This document shows, one piece after another, positions 11,338 through 23,669 of a DNA stretch of 64,000 nt. This stretch comes from Nageia nagi. Lineage: Eukaryota; Pinophyta. The stretch spans positions 25,234,001 through 25,298,000 of the forward strand of contig JBITNC010000001.1 of NCBI GenBank assembly GCA_050084985.1, read 5' to 3'. Below the pieces are notes generated by a model that worked only from the letters and a program-made list of their open reading frames with translations, did not search any database and had not been told where the DNA came from. The first letter of the stretch is position 1. The number at the start of each line of letters is the position of its first letter. A program made the translations under genes and the position numbers.

Positions 11338-13251
11338 TCAATCGACTTCCTCAATCTTTGGTCCGCCAGAGGAAGGAATATCATCATAATTCATCCCTGC
11401 ACCGCCGGCTCCATACATTTTGGCAATGATGGGATTACAGACATTCTCCAGCTCCCTCTGCTGATGCTCCAACTCTTCCACCTCCGCCAGCTGATTTTGG
11501 TCAAGCCAATTCAGAGCATCAGCCACAGCCTTGTCGATTTTCTCCTTGTCAGCGGGGTCAAACTTCTCATCCCTCACAGTATTCCTCATGTTGTACGCGT
11601 AGTTCTCGAACGGGTTTTTGGCCTCTACCTTCCTCTTCACTTCTTCGTCCTCAGACTTGTATTTGTCCGCATCATGCACCATGCGCTCGATCTCGTCTTT
11701 GCTAAGGCGGCCCTTGTCGTTGGTGATGGTGATCTTGTTCTTCACTCCCGCAGTCTTATCCTCCGCAGAGACGTTTAAAATCCCGTTGGCGTCGATGTCA
11801 AAGGCGACATTGATTTGGGGCACGCCGCGAGGAGCAGGGGGGATGCCGCTCAGCTCGAATTTGCCCAGCAAGTTGTTATCTCTAGTCCTGGCTCGCTCCC
11901 CTTCTTAGACCTGTATCAGAACCCCGGGCTGATTGTCGGAGTATGTAGAAAAAACCTGCTCTTTCTTGCAGGGAATGGTGGTATTTCTGGGTATCAGCGT
12001 CGTCATGACACCGCCGGCGGTTTCTAGCCCAAGACTTAAGGGAGTGACATCGAGGAGTAACAGATCCTGCACTTTCTGGTCACCCTCTCCCGCCAAAATT
12101 GCCGCCTGCACAGCTGCGCCGTATGCTACGGCCTCGTCGGGATTTATGCTCTTGCAGAGCTCCTTCCCGTTGAAGAAGTCCTGCAACATTTGTTGGACTT
12201 TAGGAATTCTCGTCGAACCGCCCACCAAAATAACTTCTCCTATCTGGATCTTGTCAAGCTTAGCATCCCTTAAACACTTCGCCACGGGCTCCATGCACTT
12301 CCTGAACATATCAATGCATAGCTCCTCGAACCGGGCCCTGGTGATCGTGGCATAGAAATCGATGCCTTCGTAGAGGGAATCAATCTCGATGGTGGTTTGA
12401 GTGGTGGAGGAGAGAGTTCTTTTGGCCCTCTCGCAGGCGATCCTGGGCCTCCTCAAAGCCCTGGCATTGTTACTGATATCCTTCTTATACTTCCTCTTGA
12501 ATTCCTGCACGAAGTGATTGACTAACCGGTTATCAAAATCCTCGCCACCCAGATGCGTGTCTCCGGGGGTGGCTTTCACCTCAAAAATGCCCTCTTCGAT
12601 CGCCAGGATCGAAACATCAAAAGTCCCTCCCCCGAGGTCGAAAATCAATATATTCTTCTCCGCAGTGGAGGTTCCCTTCTTATCAAGGCCATAGGCAATG
12701 GCAGCCGCAGTAGGCTCGTTAATCATTCTGAGCACATTGAGGCCAGCAATAAGCCCCGCATCCTTGGTTGCCTGCCTCTGCGAGTCGTTGAAATACGCAG
12801 GAACAGTAATGACCGCGTTCTTTATGGTCTGGCCCAGGAAGGCCTCGGAAATCTCCTTCATTTTTGTAAGCACCATGGAAGAAATCTCCTCCGGTGTAAT
12901 CCGCTTGACCTCGCCCTTGTATTTGACCTCAATGAGGGGTTTGTCTCCTGGGCCCGGCACCACCTTGAAGGGCCAGTGCTTCATATCAGCCTGCACGGAC
13001 GGGTCGCTGAATCTTCTGCCGATCAATCTCTTGGCGTCGAAAACAGTGTTTTCAGGATTCAACGCAACCTGATTCTTGGCGGCATCGCCAATGAGCCTTT
13101 CAGTATCGGTGAAGGCGACGTAGGAGGGAGTGGTTCGATTCCCTTGGTCATTAGGAATTATCTCAACGCGGTCGTGGAGCCACACTCCCACGCAGCTGTA
13201 GGTCGTCCCGAGATCGATCCCCACGGCCTTTCCCTCCGTCTTGCTCGACAT
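11338..13251 (-). CDS. HSP70: Cytosolic heat-shock protein 70, interrupted by one in-frame stop
   Basis: An ATP-dependent chaperone of the DnaK/HSP70 family. The start is the ATG at 13249-13251, giving [19 protein letters not shown]. An upstream in-frame GTG is not credible. All three HSP70 signatures are present: IDLGTTYS (residues 12-19), [14 protein letters not shown] and [15 protein letters not shown] in the ATPase domain (to about residue 385). The linker and [10 protein letters not shown] open the substrate-binding domain, and the C terminus is PKIEEVD, the cytosolic co-chaperone tail. Codon 449 is TAA (11905-11907) where the family has Tyr (QVYEGER). Reading continues in the same frame for about 188 more residues to a normal end, near 637 codons in total. 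The truncated product would lose most substrate binding, the lid and EEVD. Unusual residues include Pro in [13 protein letters not shown], where the family has Leu. There is no intron, as in heat-inducible HSP70s. It is GC-rich unlike its surroundings. Confidence 0.9.
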
Positions 13252-13376
13252 AGCTCTCACAATTAATCACACCCAGTAACGAAAGCAACGACAATTTTTC
13301 CAGTAGCAAGAAAGCAAATATCAGTAATTGAAACCAACGAAATCAACACTCTGCTGGGACCTCGTTCGGGGTAGAA

Positions 13377-13387
13377 TTTTATATATA
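13377..13387 (-). promoter_or_regulatory. TATA box of HSP70
   Basis: The minus strand reads TATATATAAAA, about 125 bases before the HSP70 ATG. A transcription start some 30 bases downstream would give a 5' leader of about 95 bases. The TATA box and heat-shock element argue that this was a native promoter-driven gene and not a processed retrocopy. Confidence 0.7.
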
Positions 13388-13451
13388 CAAGGTATGGAAA
13401 GCGTTCTAGCAAGAAGCGAATGCTTCTGGTGAATTGTGGGGTTAAGGCGGT

Positions 13452-13464
13452 GAAGGTTCTGGAG
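13452..13464. promoter_or_regulatory. Heat-shock element upstream of HSP70
   Basis: GAAGGTTCTGGAG contains the perfect pair GAAnnTTC, followed in phase by GAG in place of GAA: three pentamers with one mismatch, the binding site of heat-shock factor. It lies about 65 bases upstream of the TATA box. A looser cluster of GAA and TTC triplets at 13397-13426 is out of phase and weaker. Confidence 0.6.
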
Positions 13465-15189
13465 AGCAAGGAGGAGGCATCCACGTACACGCCATTTTCA
13501 AGGGAGGGAGGCGTCTCTGGACGTTTGGGATTTGAATGTGGAGCTACTTGTCATCTTCATGGCGTGGAAGATGTTCAAAAGCGGCGGAGCCCATCCTGTC
13601 AACGGATAAAAACCACAATCTCCCTCGCTTCACGACGTGGCAATCATTCTTCCATACTAGAAATTGAACGCCAACTCGAGGATTCCAGACTCTGTTCGAA
13701 TGAAGATAAACATATGATAAAAATACGACTAAAACTTATGGACTGGAGATTGACAATCCATAGTAATCCTCAAAACCAGGGATCAAATTTGCACGGCTGT
13801 TTTTTTTTTTGTTTTGTTTTGTTCTTTTAAAGGAATTAGCAAATTTAGCCCTTCATATTTCAAATTTAAAAAAAAAATTAAATTAAATTAATTTATTTAT
13901 TTTCGTTAAACTTTGTCTTTTATTTGGAGGGCAATTTTTTTTTTTTCGCTTTCTTTGAAGGGTGTGAAGGACGTTGTAGCTTGAAAATATGGAGCCTACT
14001 CAAAATTTAGCATGCTCATTTAAAATGGAACATGTATTTCTTAAATTTTTGGTTTTTGAAGTGTATTACAATTTTTTAAAATAGAACATGTATTTATTGA
14101 GTTTTTGTTAGATATGATTGTTAATTGAGTTTCAAGTGTTTTGGCATACTTATTTAGCATCTTCATCATTGTATCAAATCTCTATATCATCTTTCACCAA
14201 ATGCAAAGTGTCCATTAAAAGCTTTTGAAAGAAGAAAAATTGCTACCAAGTACATGAGATTGAAGAGTTTAGTAGACATGGATATCTAATTCTCATAAAT
14301 GTGCATTGTTCTTTAGTGTAACAAGTATCCCCACTTAGGTTATGTTAAAACAAGAGGTTATGGTTATATATTACAATGTTCTCAAGGATGGGTAAATGTT
14401 GAGGTTTATAGAATTATTTTTTTAATGGATTGAAAGAGATTGAAACTTGGATGGGGTTTTAGAAGATATTGGCTAGTTATTTAAGTAATGTATTAAAGAA
14501 GACTCAAACCTCGATCGGTTCATTCCTTCTGTACAAACCATTTAAGAATTGATAAAGTATTTATCATATTAGATTGTTGAAGTGCTTTTGGTTATCAAGT
14601 TAGATGGAGGATGAGGAGCAATTGGTAGATTTCTAAAAGAATTTGAATTATGAAGACACATAAAATTTTTGGTAGATATGCTTTATTGCATTTTCTAAAG
14701 AATACATTCTTAGGAAGGTTTCACTTGGTGAAGGAGGAATGGTTAGACATAAAGATATAAATGACAATGAGGGATGTATAAATGTAGCATGTTTTTATTT
14801 CTAAAGATCATATCAATCTACATAAGGCAAGAGTAGGTCTAGAAAGGGTTAGGGTCATACCTTCTAGAAAGGCTTTGAATATATTTTCCACTTCAAATCC
14901 AGAGGTGAATCTTTGGGATTCAAGTTCTATTGTTAAGGATTTGGATTTGGAAACCATAAACAGTAAAAAGAGGGTAACCTAGATATTCTTAGATAAAATA
15001 AAGAACTTAAAGGTGAAAAGGGTAAGGAAGGTGGTAAAGAAAATGATATTGAAGGTAAGAATGGTATTGAGAGATGATTTAAGATTAAAAAAAATGATTA
15101 GATTCAAAAGGTATGGGTTTCAATCTTAGCAAAAGAGTCCATTTTTCATCTCTTAACTATTTAATGGATAGGTTTTATTTTCAAATTTA
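13465..15189. other. Intergenic DNA upstream of HSP70 to the transposon nest
   Basis: GC content falls quickly after about 13800, with homopolymer T runs near 13800 and 13940. No gene or element boundary was recognised. The part from about 14000 to 15189 is the left flank of element D and continues, across the element, at 44911. Confidence 0.5.
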
Positions 15190-15194
15190 AAGAG

Positions 15195-15974
15195 TGTTAT
15201 ATAAATTACAACTTGCATTAAGCAAGGAAATTATTTTTTGAATGCTTAAGGTTTTGACAATTTTGAATCAATTTAGAGGTATTCAAAATGGTAACAAGTC
15301 AATGAAGGCAAAGCTTTCTTGGATCCTAATGGTATCGCTTATTGATGAATTTCCTAGAGTCTAGTGGTATCCTTCACTACTGTATCTTGTCAGAGTGCGA
15401 CTATCTTCAAGATAGATGAGTTTTCCAAGATTACGACAAACTTGTGATTTTCACAATATTCCCAAAGTTCATCTAGTCTCATCACCATTGCGACTTCTCA
15501 TAGTGTAGCTAGATTGTTACCAAGAAATCTCCATGAAGAGGACTATGATTTGATGATTTATAATTAGTGACCTTATAAGGTCACCTTCTACTTTTTTGGA
15601 GCTCAACCATTTCCATACCATGATAAACTTCTTGGAGCCTACTGGTATGCTTCAAAATCTACTAGAATAAATAATGATATTTTTCATTGGTCTAAATATT
15701 AACGATCTCAATTTTACTACCTAAAGTATAGTAGAGTTGTACAAACATTGTAAAACTTAATTAAACACTCAACATTTCTCGAATCTTGTATAAATAAGAT
15801 TTTCTAGCTGCATCTAGGTATAAGCAATAAATTATAATTATCATTAACATGAATTTAGGGAATTACAACTATAGATACAAGTTGTAATGTAGATATTTTT
15901 ATAGATCTTCATAGTTATGTTATTTTAGTTAATAGAAATGAGTTATGATTTAGATATTTCTATTATTCTAGTAA
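15195..15974 (+). mobile_element. Element D 5' LTR, segment 1
   Basis: Begins TGTTATATAAATTACAACTT after the AAGAG duplication and aligns with 43101 to about 43840 of the 3' LTR, with many substitutions. It stops exactly where Copia element A begins. Confidence 0.85.
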
Positions 15975-16473
15975 TGTTGGAATGTATAATGCATTATTGT
16001 AAAGGTTTTATAATAATCTTCTATGTAAGTTCACTAACACTTAAGGGTATCATTTGATACCTTAAGTATTTAAGTGAATATCATAATGTAACTTGTCCTA
16101 CACTCCATATCATAAGCATGCCCCTTGGGTAAAAGGATGTGCATGTTATGCTTTTGTACATTGGGTAAAAGGGTGATCCAAAGAGGGATATTGGCCTATA
16201 AATAGAAGGCTCCCTCTTTAGATCACACACAAATTTATGGAGTAAAGTTATGCTAGAGGATAGTATTTAGAATATGAATTTAGGAGATTTGTAAGAGTTC
16301 ATGTTTGTGAATAAAGTGAGATCTAGTTAGTGAATGTACTCCTAGTTGGAGGAACCACTTACAACTTATGTCATCTTATGAGATTGTCTTCTTGATTTAT
16401 CTTGATTTAGTTATTGAGCTTTCATGTGATCTTGGTAGTTTAAGATTGTATTAGTTATATTTCAATCCCTTCA
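15975..16473 (+). mobile_element. Copia A 5' LTR
   Basis: 499 bp from TGTTGGAATG to CCCTTCA, matching 33238-33735. It carries a TATA box (TATAAATA at 16197-16204) and, at 16330-16358, a version of the dyad motif GTGAATGTACTCC...GGAACCAC that recurs in the LTRs of B and C. Confidence 0.9.
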
Positions 16474-16475
16474 TT

Positions 16476-16489
16476 TCGTATCAAAGACC
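16476..16489 (+). promoter_or_regulatory. Primer-binding site of Copia A (degenerate)
   Basis: TCGTATCAAAGACC directly follows the 5' LTR and resembles TGGTATCAGAGC, the initiator-Met tRNA primer site usual for plant Copia elements, with several changes. Confidence 0.6.
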
Positions 16490-17004
16490 TTTGGAGCCTC
16501 CTCTTCACATCCTTGGTGTAGAAGGTCTTCTTCAACAACTTAGAGGCCCTTCATTCTTCATTATATCCATCATCCTTGAAGGTTTACTCTCTTGTTTGAG
16601 GTAAAAAAATTTAAAGGTATAACCTTTTTTTTGGTTCATTTTGATACTAACATTCTTTTATGATTATGTTAGTTTAATCCCTAAATAATATTGCCTCAAT
16701 GACATAATATCTTACTGCTCATTTTGTTTACTCCACTAATATTGTTTTAAATGTTGGTTGCTATTTTGTTAATTCTCAAACATATATTATTATTATTTTT
16801 TTCTCTAAAATAAAAAAAAAAGTGACAGCAATATTTTAGAAGCATCTAACTTAGCTAAATTTGCAATTTTATTTATTCATTTGATATAAACAAAAATTGC
16901 AAATTAATTTTACTCAAATTCAAATTTCATTGGTTTTAAAAATATATTATATATAATAAAAAAATATTAAAAAAAGGATTTTTTATGAAGTTTGAATTTT
17001 TTAC

Positions 17005-17006
<2 letters not shown>

Positions 17007-17041
<35 letters not shown>
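17007..17041. repeat. (AT)n microsatellite in the leader of Copia A
   Basis: About 33 bases of uninterrupted alternating A and T. It lies just before the GC-richer leader segment. Confidence 0.9.
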
Positions 17042-17045
<4 letters not shown>

Positions 17046-17099
17046 TCAAACCTTGAAATGTTTGAATATATTTTTCAAATTAAGAAATATTCTTATTTG

Positions 17100-17830
17100 A
17101 AAAATATATTCTAAGCTTGGCGGCTCCCTCAAACTTGCCTCCTTTGTTGTTGAACCTTTGCCACCATGTCTGTCTTTCACTACCAATATCATTAAGGAGG
17201 GTTCCATGCCAGTTGGGCAGCTCCTTCGCAACACCAATCTAGGTGCTTATGATGCTACCTAGCTAGGTAGCTCATGATGCTACTTAGCTAGGCAGCTCTA
17301 CCCATCTTCTCCCCTATGCAGCTCTTTCGACCCTCTTCTGCTTTGCTTGTATCTCCTAGTTGGATGGCTTTGACTATCATGATGCACTCCTCTTCTACTT
17401 TGTTTATGTGGAAGGGGGAAGGCCCTCATGACCTTTATCTCGATCCTCACCACCCATTCTTGAAGCCTTACCACTCTAAGGGCACCTTAAACCCTCACAA
17501 CCACTCAACATGTGACTCTATTCATGGCGCTTATCAAACCACATAGCTAAATGGCCAGCCCATCCATTTTCTATGGGAAGAGGCATTTGACCTCATAAAT
17601 CACCTTATCATGCTATTTTTTTTCTTCAATAGTGGGAAAGGTGAATTAGCCTAGTTAAAACCTTCAACTTTGCAACCCTTTCCTATCCACATGACCCCTC
17701 TTCTCGCCATGCACCACCTAGCTTCTCTCCCTTCAACACAACTCCCATCATTTCACCTCATGCTTAGTCTTTATCTCATCTCATTTCAACGTAGCCCCTC
17801 TTCTTGATTTTTGTGCTTTTTTTTTTACTT
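17100..17830 (+). other. GC-richer segment of the Copia A leader, origin unknown
   Basis: This stretch is clearly richer in G and C than the surrounding leader and has no counterpart in the leaders of B or C. It holds an 18-bp perfect palindrome at 17254-17271 inside a 25-bp tandem duplication. An open frame at 17316-17546 shows no recognisable motif. It could be captured host DNA or an element-specific leader domain. No gene identity is claimed. Confidence 0.4.
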
Positions 17831-18849
17831 TGACAAGTAAAAAGAGGGGCATTTCATTTATTTTGGTAGATAATCATTAATGGCATTGTGTTTTCTTGCA
17901 AGTAATCTTTTGTGAATGACCATACACTTTATTTTTTCTTTAATGGGTGTCCTACTTATTTAATTCACTCTGACTTAAAGTAGAGTTAAACTCAAAATTT
18001 AATGATGTCTCATTTAACTCCTTTTTGTCTACTAGGAGTAAGTAATGTTTTAAGTTATTATGGCAAAATTATTAATCTGTTTACTTAATTAAAATTATCT
18101 TCAAAGTTTCAAGATAATTTTTAAAGTAAAATTTATACTCAAGCATTATTTTGCCTTAATTTAAAAGCCAATCTTTACTACTTAGTGCAATTAAGGTACT
18201 AGTGCAAAAAATAGCTTTTTCTTAGTTAAATTTAAGTTAATAATGCTATTTTTTTAGTAGTATCTTTTGATGGGATCCATTTTTTAAGTAAAAAAAGAGG
18301 GAAATCTTTATGACTTTTTACTTAACCTTTAGATCATTTTTATGCTTAGAATACATGTTTGTCTTCTAGAAACCTTGATGTCTCTCATACATGGTAAGTA
18401 TTTATCATTTTTTGCAAAGTAATGATGCATGTTTATCACTTAATATTTTTTTAAAAAAATACATGCTTATTAATTAATTTTTAAGTTAATGATACATGCT
18501 TAGAATTTAATTTTTATGGTGATGCATGCTTAAGGACTTAAAATGTTTTTAAGACTTTTTTAAGACAAATAATGCAGGCTTATTACTTAAAATCTTAAGT
18601 TATGATGTAATTTACTTCCTTATGCAAGAGTGTACTTGTGAAAAATTAGGAATAATGTAAGAATATTATTTAGGGGTTGGAAAACAAAACCCATTGGACA
18701 TTTATGTTTCAAATATTGAATGGATAATGTTTTACTTATGCTCTATTACTTCATGTTTCGCACTTTGATTTATTTGCTTATGAAAACAAAAACATAAATA
18801 TTGAAATGAGAAACCACCTAAAATGAACACATTCACACATACATTTCGT

Positions 18850-19240
18850 AACATGACTTGTTTGGAGAGCCACGAGGTGAGGATAGGCAAATTGAAACCT
18901 TTAAGTTCAATAATCCAAATGATGAAAAGTTCGTACTCTCAATTACCCCTAAGTCCTCTATTGGTCTAAACATAACTCCAATAGGTAGACAGACATGTGT
19001 CTAGTGATACCACATGTTCGCACGTCCATTTGGGGATTATCCTAATAATCTAAGAGGACAACTTGAAATCTAAACAAGATTAATAATTTGGCTAATCCAA
19101 TATACATCATAACCTTGGAAAATAGTAGGTACTTCTCCTTGTTAGAGTATAATATTGACCAAGGCAAATTGGTTGAGGATTGGTAGTACTTGGACTCCTG
19201 TTATGTGGATATCCAGGTGAAAGCCTAATTTTAGACAAGA
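18850..19240 (+). other. Conserved pre-gag leader block, Copia A copy
   Basis: Begins AACATGACTTGTTTGGAGAG and runs to CCAGGTGAAAGCCTAATT. Nearly the whole block aligns with 28082-28462 (reverse strand, element B) and 52045-52430 (element C), although the LTRs of the three elements are much less alike. It ends about 200 bases before gag. A shared upstream phrase, ACAAAACCCATTGGA, is at 18684-18698. The stem-loop seen in B and C is degraded here. Confidence 0.75.
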
Positions 19241-19439
19241 AAATAAGCCTCAACCATATCATGCTACATATACGATTCTTGGTGATGATAAAAGTATTTG
19301 GGTACATGGGATGTATATTTGAGCTGTAAAAAATTTGCACTTGTGAATCAAATCAAGCATGTCTTAGTTAATTAAATGTAACATATAATATTATTTATTA
19401 AACCACATGCTTATTATTTTTCACATTCTTATGTAGCAA

Positions 19440-22400
19440 ATGGGAGAATCCTTTTTACTCAAACATATTTTTGACGATTCCAACTTTGGTATTTAGGAAC
19501 CTCAGATAAGAGCTAAATTATAGGTAAGGAAGCATTGGCAAATAATAAATGAGAACCTTATACCTCTTATAGATGAGAAGGTACTAGAGGCTTACAACAT
19601 GAATAATGAGTTGGTAACCTCCATGATCTTTCATGCAATTTCAGATGATTTGCTTTAATGATTTCCTCTTCAACCTTGGTAAAGGAAGCTTGGGATAAGC
19701 TTAAGCAAATCTACCTTGGTTCAAAGTTTTCAAGAAGGTTTACTATTCTCCAAAATTTACTTCAATATCATTAAGGGGAAGATGAAAATGTGGTTATCTA
19801 CTTGAAAAATATCATTGACCTATGGACCCAACTTGTTGATTATGGGTACAATTGGATCAATGATGAGTTCATGGTCTTTATCATTCTTCAAATCTTTTCT
19901 TCAAAGTTTGGAGACTTTATGATGGTTATGGAAATAAGGATTGATGATAAAGAAGAAGTCTTTTTCTTTGAGAACCTTTCTAAACTCCTTTTGAAGCATG
20001 ATGAAACCCTTAACAAAAGGTGTTGATTTCTTCTTCTAAGGATAATAACATTGCTCTTGGACCAACCAAAACTCTTTTTAAGAAAAAGTTCAACCATCAA
20101 AAGTAATCTTATCCTTCTTCCTCCAAAAGGTTTGACAAAATATGCAATGGCTACAATGGCAATAATAAGAACAACAACAACAGTAATAAGAACAACGATA
20201 ACAACAACCACTTCAAGCAAAGAGATAGAAAAGGCAAAATAAATAATCCATATCCTAAGGAAAAGTTTGATGGTAATTATAACTATTGTGGCATCTAAGG
20301 TCATAAAGAAGTTGATTGCTATAAAAAAAAGAGAGAGAAAAAATAAAGGTAATGAAAATGTAAAGAACTTCAAAGGAAAGAAGAATATTCAAGCTGGTTT
20401 TACTATGATGCTCTACTCCATGTCTCATTTTTTTTCATCTGATTGGATTGTTGACTCTGGTTGCACTAATCACCTATGCTTTGAAAAGGATAAGTTTGAA
20501 AACTTTCACAAGTATAGAAAAGATGCAATTGTAATAGGTGATAACTCTATCTTTAAAGTCCAATGAATTGGGAGTGTGTTGATTCATGGGAAGGTTCTTG
20601 ATAATATGCTCTAAGTTCCTAAGCTTAGGATGAATTTTCTCTTTATGATATAAGTTGCTAGAAAAGGGTAATCTTTTAAGTTAGACTCTCAATCTTGGTG
20701 CATTAAGAAAGGACTTACCATGTTGGTTAAAAGATCAGTGAAAGATAATCTCTACATTATGGATCAAGTTCTATCAAAGATGTGTCTTGCTATAAATATA
20801 TGTTCTAGAGGTAATCTTTGGCACCAATGTTTAGGGCACCTTAACCATAAGAATATTCAAATCATGAAAGACCAAGAACTTATGTAAGGTTTGCTTTCAA
20901 TTTCTTCTTCGATTGGTATATGCAAGAAGAGTATTATTGGTAAGATGCATAGATAAAAGTTTGAAAAAGATAAGGCAACAAGAGCATCTCAATCTCTTCA
21001 ACTTATGCATTTAGATTTGATGGGTCCATTTTAGACTAAGCCACTTGGAGGAGCATCTTACATCTTGATCTTCATTGATGACTTTATTAGGATGACCTTT
21101 GGGTATATAGTTGAGCATAAGGATCAAACCTTTGAGAGTTTTAAAAGTTTTTAAGATCTTTATTAAGAATCAAACTAACCTTAAAATCAAGATGTTGAGA
21201 TCAAATAATGGGGGAGAATATAATAGCAATGAGTTTAATACCTATTGCACTAAGTATGGAATCAAAAGGTAGTTTACAATTCCATACACTTTTCAATAGA
21301 ATGGTGTTACCAAAAGGAAAAAAGGAATAATTATGGAAATGGTTAGACGCATGTTGGGTAATCTTCCTAGTTGCTTGTGAGATGAAGCTATGAGCACTAC
21401 TATTTACACCTTGAATAGGTGTCCCATAAAATTTGTTCAAGGTAAAACTCCTTTTGAGGCATGGTTATGAAGCATTCTCCTACATTATTTTTGAGAAAAA
21501 AAAAAGAAGTTAGATAAAAGAGTTAAAAAATGCATCTTTATGGGTTATGATAGTTAGCATAGAGGCTACAAGTTCTACTCTCCATCCTACAAAGTTGTGT
21601 TTATTTCAAAGGATGTAAAGTTCAATGAACTTCCTAAAGAATCTACTTTTAATGAGAATGTTGATGATCCATAGGACACTTCAATTGCACCTAGCTGGTT
21701 ATATATTGATCTAAATAAGTCACCTCAGGAATAAAATTCTCTAACACAAAGGGTAACAAGGAGCATGACCTTGAACAAATCCTTATTTTCCAAGATTGAT
21801 AACAAGCATGAGACCTTAACCTTCAAAAAAGCTTCTAAACACGAGTGTTGGATGGAAACCATGAAAGTGAACTATGAGATGCTTATAAAAAATGAAACTT
21901 GGGATTTGATTCCTTATCTCAATAAGAAGAATGTGATTGGCAATAAGTGGATCTATAAGTTCAAGTTCAATTCTATTAGGGATATTGAGAAATACAAAGT
22001 AAGGTAAGTAGCCAAAGGTTTTGCTTAGAAATACGATGTAGATTATGAGAAAACCTTTTCTCCCATGGTAAATATGCCTACTATAAGAATTATCCTTACT
22101 CTTTCTACAGCTCAAAGATGAAACATTTTTCAACTTGATGTTAAGAGTGCATTTGTCAATGGTGACTTAGATGTGAAAATATTCATGAATCAACCAGAAG
22201 GGTTCATTATGGAAGGTAAAGAGTCCTTTGTGTGCAAGGTAAAGAAGTCATTATATGGACTTAAGCAAACACTTAGAGCCTAGTATAGGAAGATTTTAAA
22301 GTATTTTTGTAGATATTAGTTTCTCTAAATATTTTTCTACTTTTGATCTATATGTGCTCAATCAGGAAAAAGACATGATCTTGATTCTCCTTTATTTGGA

Positions 22401-22685
22401 TGATCTTCTGATAACTAGAAATAATGAAAAAATCATTCAAGAGTGCATATCCAAACTTAAACCAATGTTTGAAATGACTAATCTTGATCTCTTGCACTAC
22501 TACCTTGGAATGCAAGTATACCAATATAAGGATTGTACTTATCCTATTCAATCCAAGTATATATCAAACATCTTACAGAAGTTTGGAATGGAGGAGTGTA
22601 AATATGTTATGATTTCAATCTCTCCTAGAATCACTATTTCTTTGAGCTCCAACTCTCAGTTAGCTGATGCTATAGCTTATACATA
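19440..22685 (+). pseudogene. Copia A gag-pol relic, part 1
   Basis: Decayed Gag-protease-integrase-RT with many stops and frameshifts, readable by comparison with element B. It starts near 19440. A damaged zinc knuckle (NYCGI, stop, GHKEVDC) lies near 20277-20325 and the protease motif DWIVDSGCTNHLC near 20440. The integrase has a LWHQCLGHLNHKN-like segment near 20818 and a DNGGEYNSNEFNTYC-like segment near 21205. RT has WIYKFKFNS near 21950 and LLYLDDLLIT near 22390. The frame ends at the element B insertion, whose left target copy ATTAA is 22686-22690. Confidence 0.9.
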
Positions 22686-22690
22686 ATTAA

Positions 22691-23189
22691 TGATGGAATT
22701 AGCACTACTCTAATTCCCAAAGGTCCAAGACTATAGAAAGCTCAATCACATTCAACATGCAACATCTACAAGCTACTAACACATTCACACAATATGACAC
22801 CAATATAATGTGGTTCCTCCCTCCTTGGGAGTACATCCACAACTAGTTCTCTATTCTCAATCTATGCCTCTCTTACAACTAAACTCTTGCTCTCTCCTAC
22901 ACAACCAAGTAGAGTAATCTTACTCAAAACTTAGATATGTTACAAGAGGAGAGGCCCTCTATTTATAGCTTGAGAGCACCTCCCTAACCTTCCTTTAACC
23001 CAAGGGTAAGGTTAGGGTTACATTAAATGTATCACCTAACTTCAACCTACCAACTAACCACTTTGGTAAAGTCAAAGTCTACATATTAAAGAATTCAATT
23101 AATCCTTAAGGTATCTACATACCCTTAAGTGATTAATTAAATTTACAAGGAGTTTATATATTCACAATATTTCATTACAAATTCTAACA
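22691..23189 (-). mobile_element. Copia B 3' LTR
   Basis: 499 bp, identical to 31355-31853 except two substitutions in the part near the element's 3' edge of U3. Includes the conserved dyad motif at 22810-22840. Confidence 0.95.
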
Positions 23190-23200
23190 CTCCCCCTTAA
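23190..23200 (-). promoter_or_regulatory. Polypurine tract of Copia B
   Basis: The minus strand reads TTAAGGGGGAG immediately before the 3' LTR. This is the plus-strand primer site, and elements A (33229-33237) and C (56865-56873) have the matching tract. Confidence 0.85.
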
Positions 23201-23669
23201 TGCAATATTGGGATAGAGCGTAGAAGAGAGAAGAAGAGAGTTCTCCTCCATAGAGATACAAGTGGAGATGAGAACTTTTACATATTTGAGAATCTTTTTT
23301 GAGAACTAGTATGAGACTCACTACATTACCATTTGACAAAAAATGGTTTATAATACAATCATTAACCACAACTGGTTTCATTGTACATAGTAGTCGATCA
23401 ACTTTAAGCTAACATGTGATTCTCCATGAGCTTGCTTTCACAAGGTGAGTAACCTGCATTTCTGAAGAAGATCCTACATGCTACAAGCAACTCAATGAAC
23501 AAAATCAGTTAGATGGATCATATATTCAAATAAGAGAATCAAATAATGCCATCTTATAAATAACTGATCAATGGTGCACTATAAGCCATCATAGAGATGC
23601 CAAGCCATCACTCATAGTCACCTGTTGTATATAGACATGTGTTGATTTTAAATAGAGCATAAAAATTAT

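Noticed and set aside
11338-11871. Treating the C-terminal 177-codon frame as a separate small heat-shock gene
   Set aside because: It continues the HSP70 frame after one stop codon, has no promoter of its own and begins at a Leu codon inside the conserved domain.
11464-13266. Long plus-strand open frames opposite HSP70, up to 237 codons
   Set aside because: They are antisense shadows of a GC-rich conserved gene. They contain no recognised domain.
19888-20373. Minus-strand hydrophobic frame of 161 codons that resembles a membrane protein
   Set aside because: It is the antisense of the decayed gag of Copia A. Its hydrophobicity comes from reading Lys/Asn codons in reverse.
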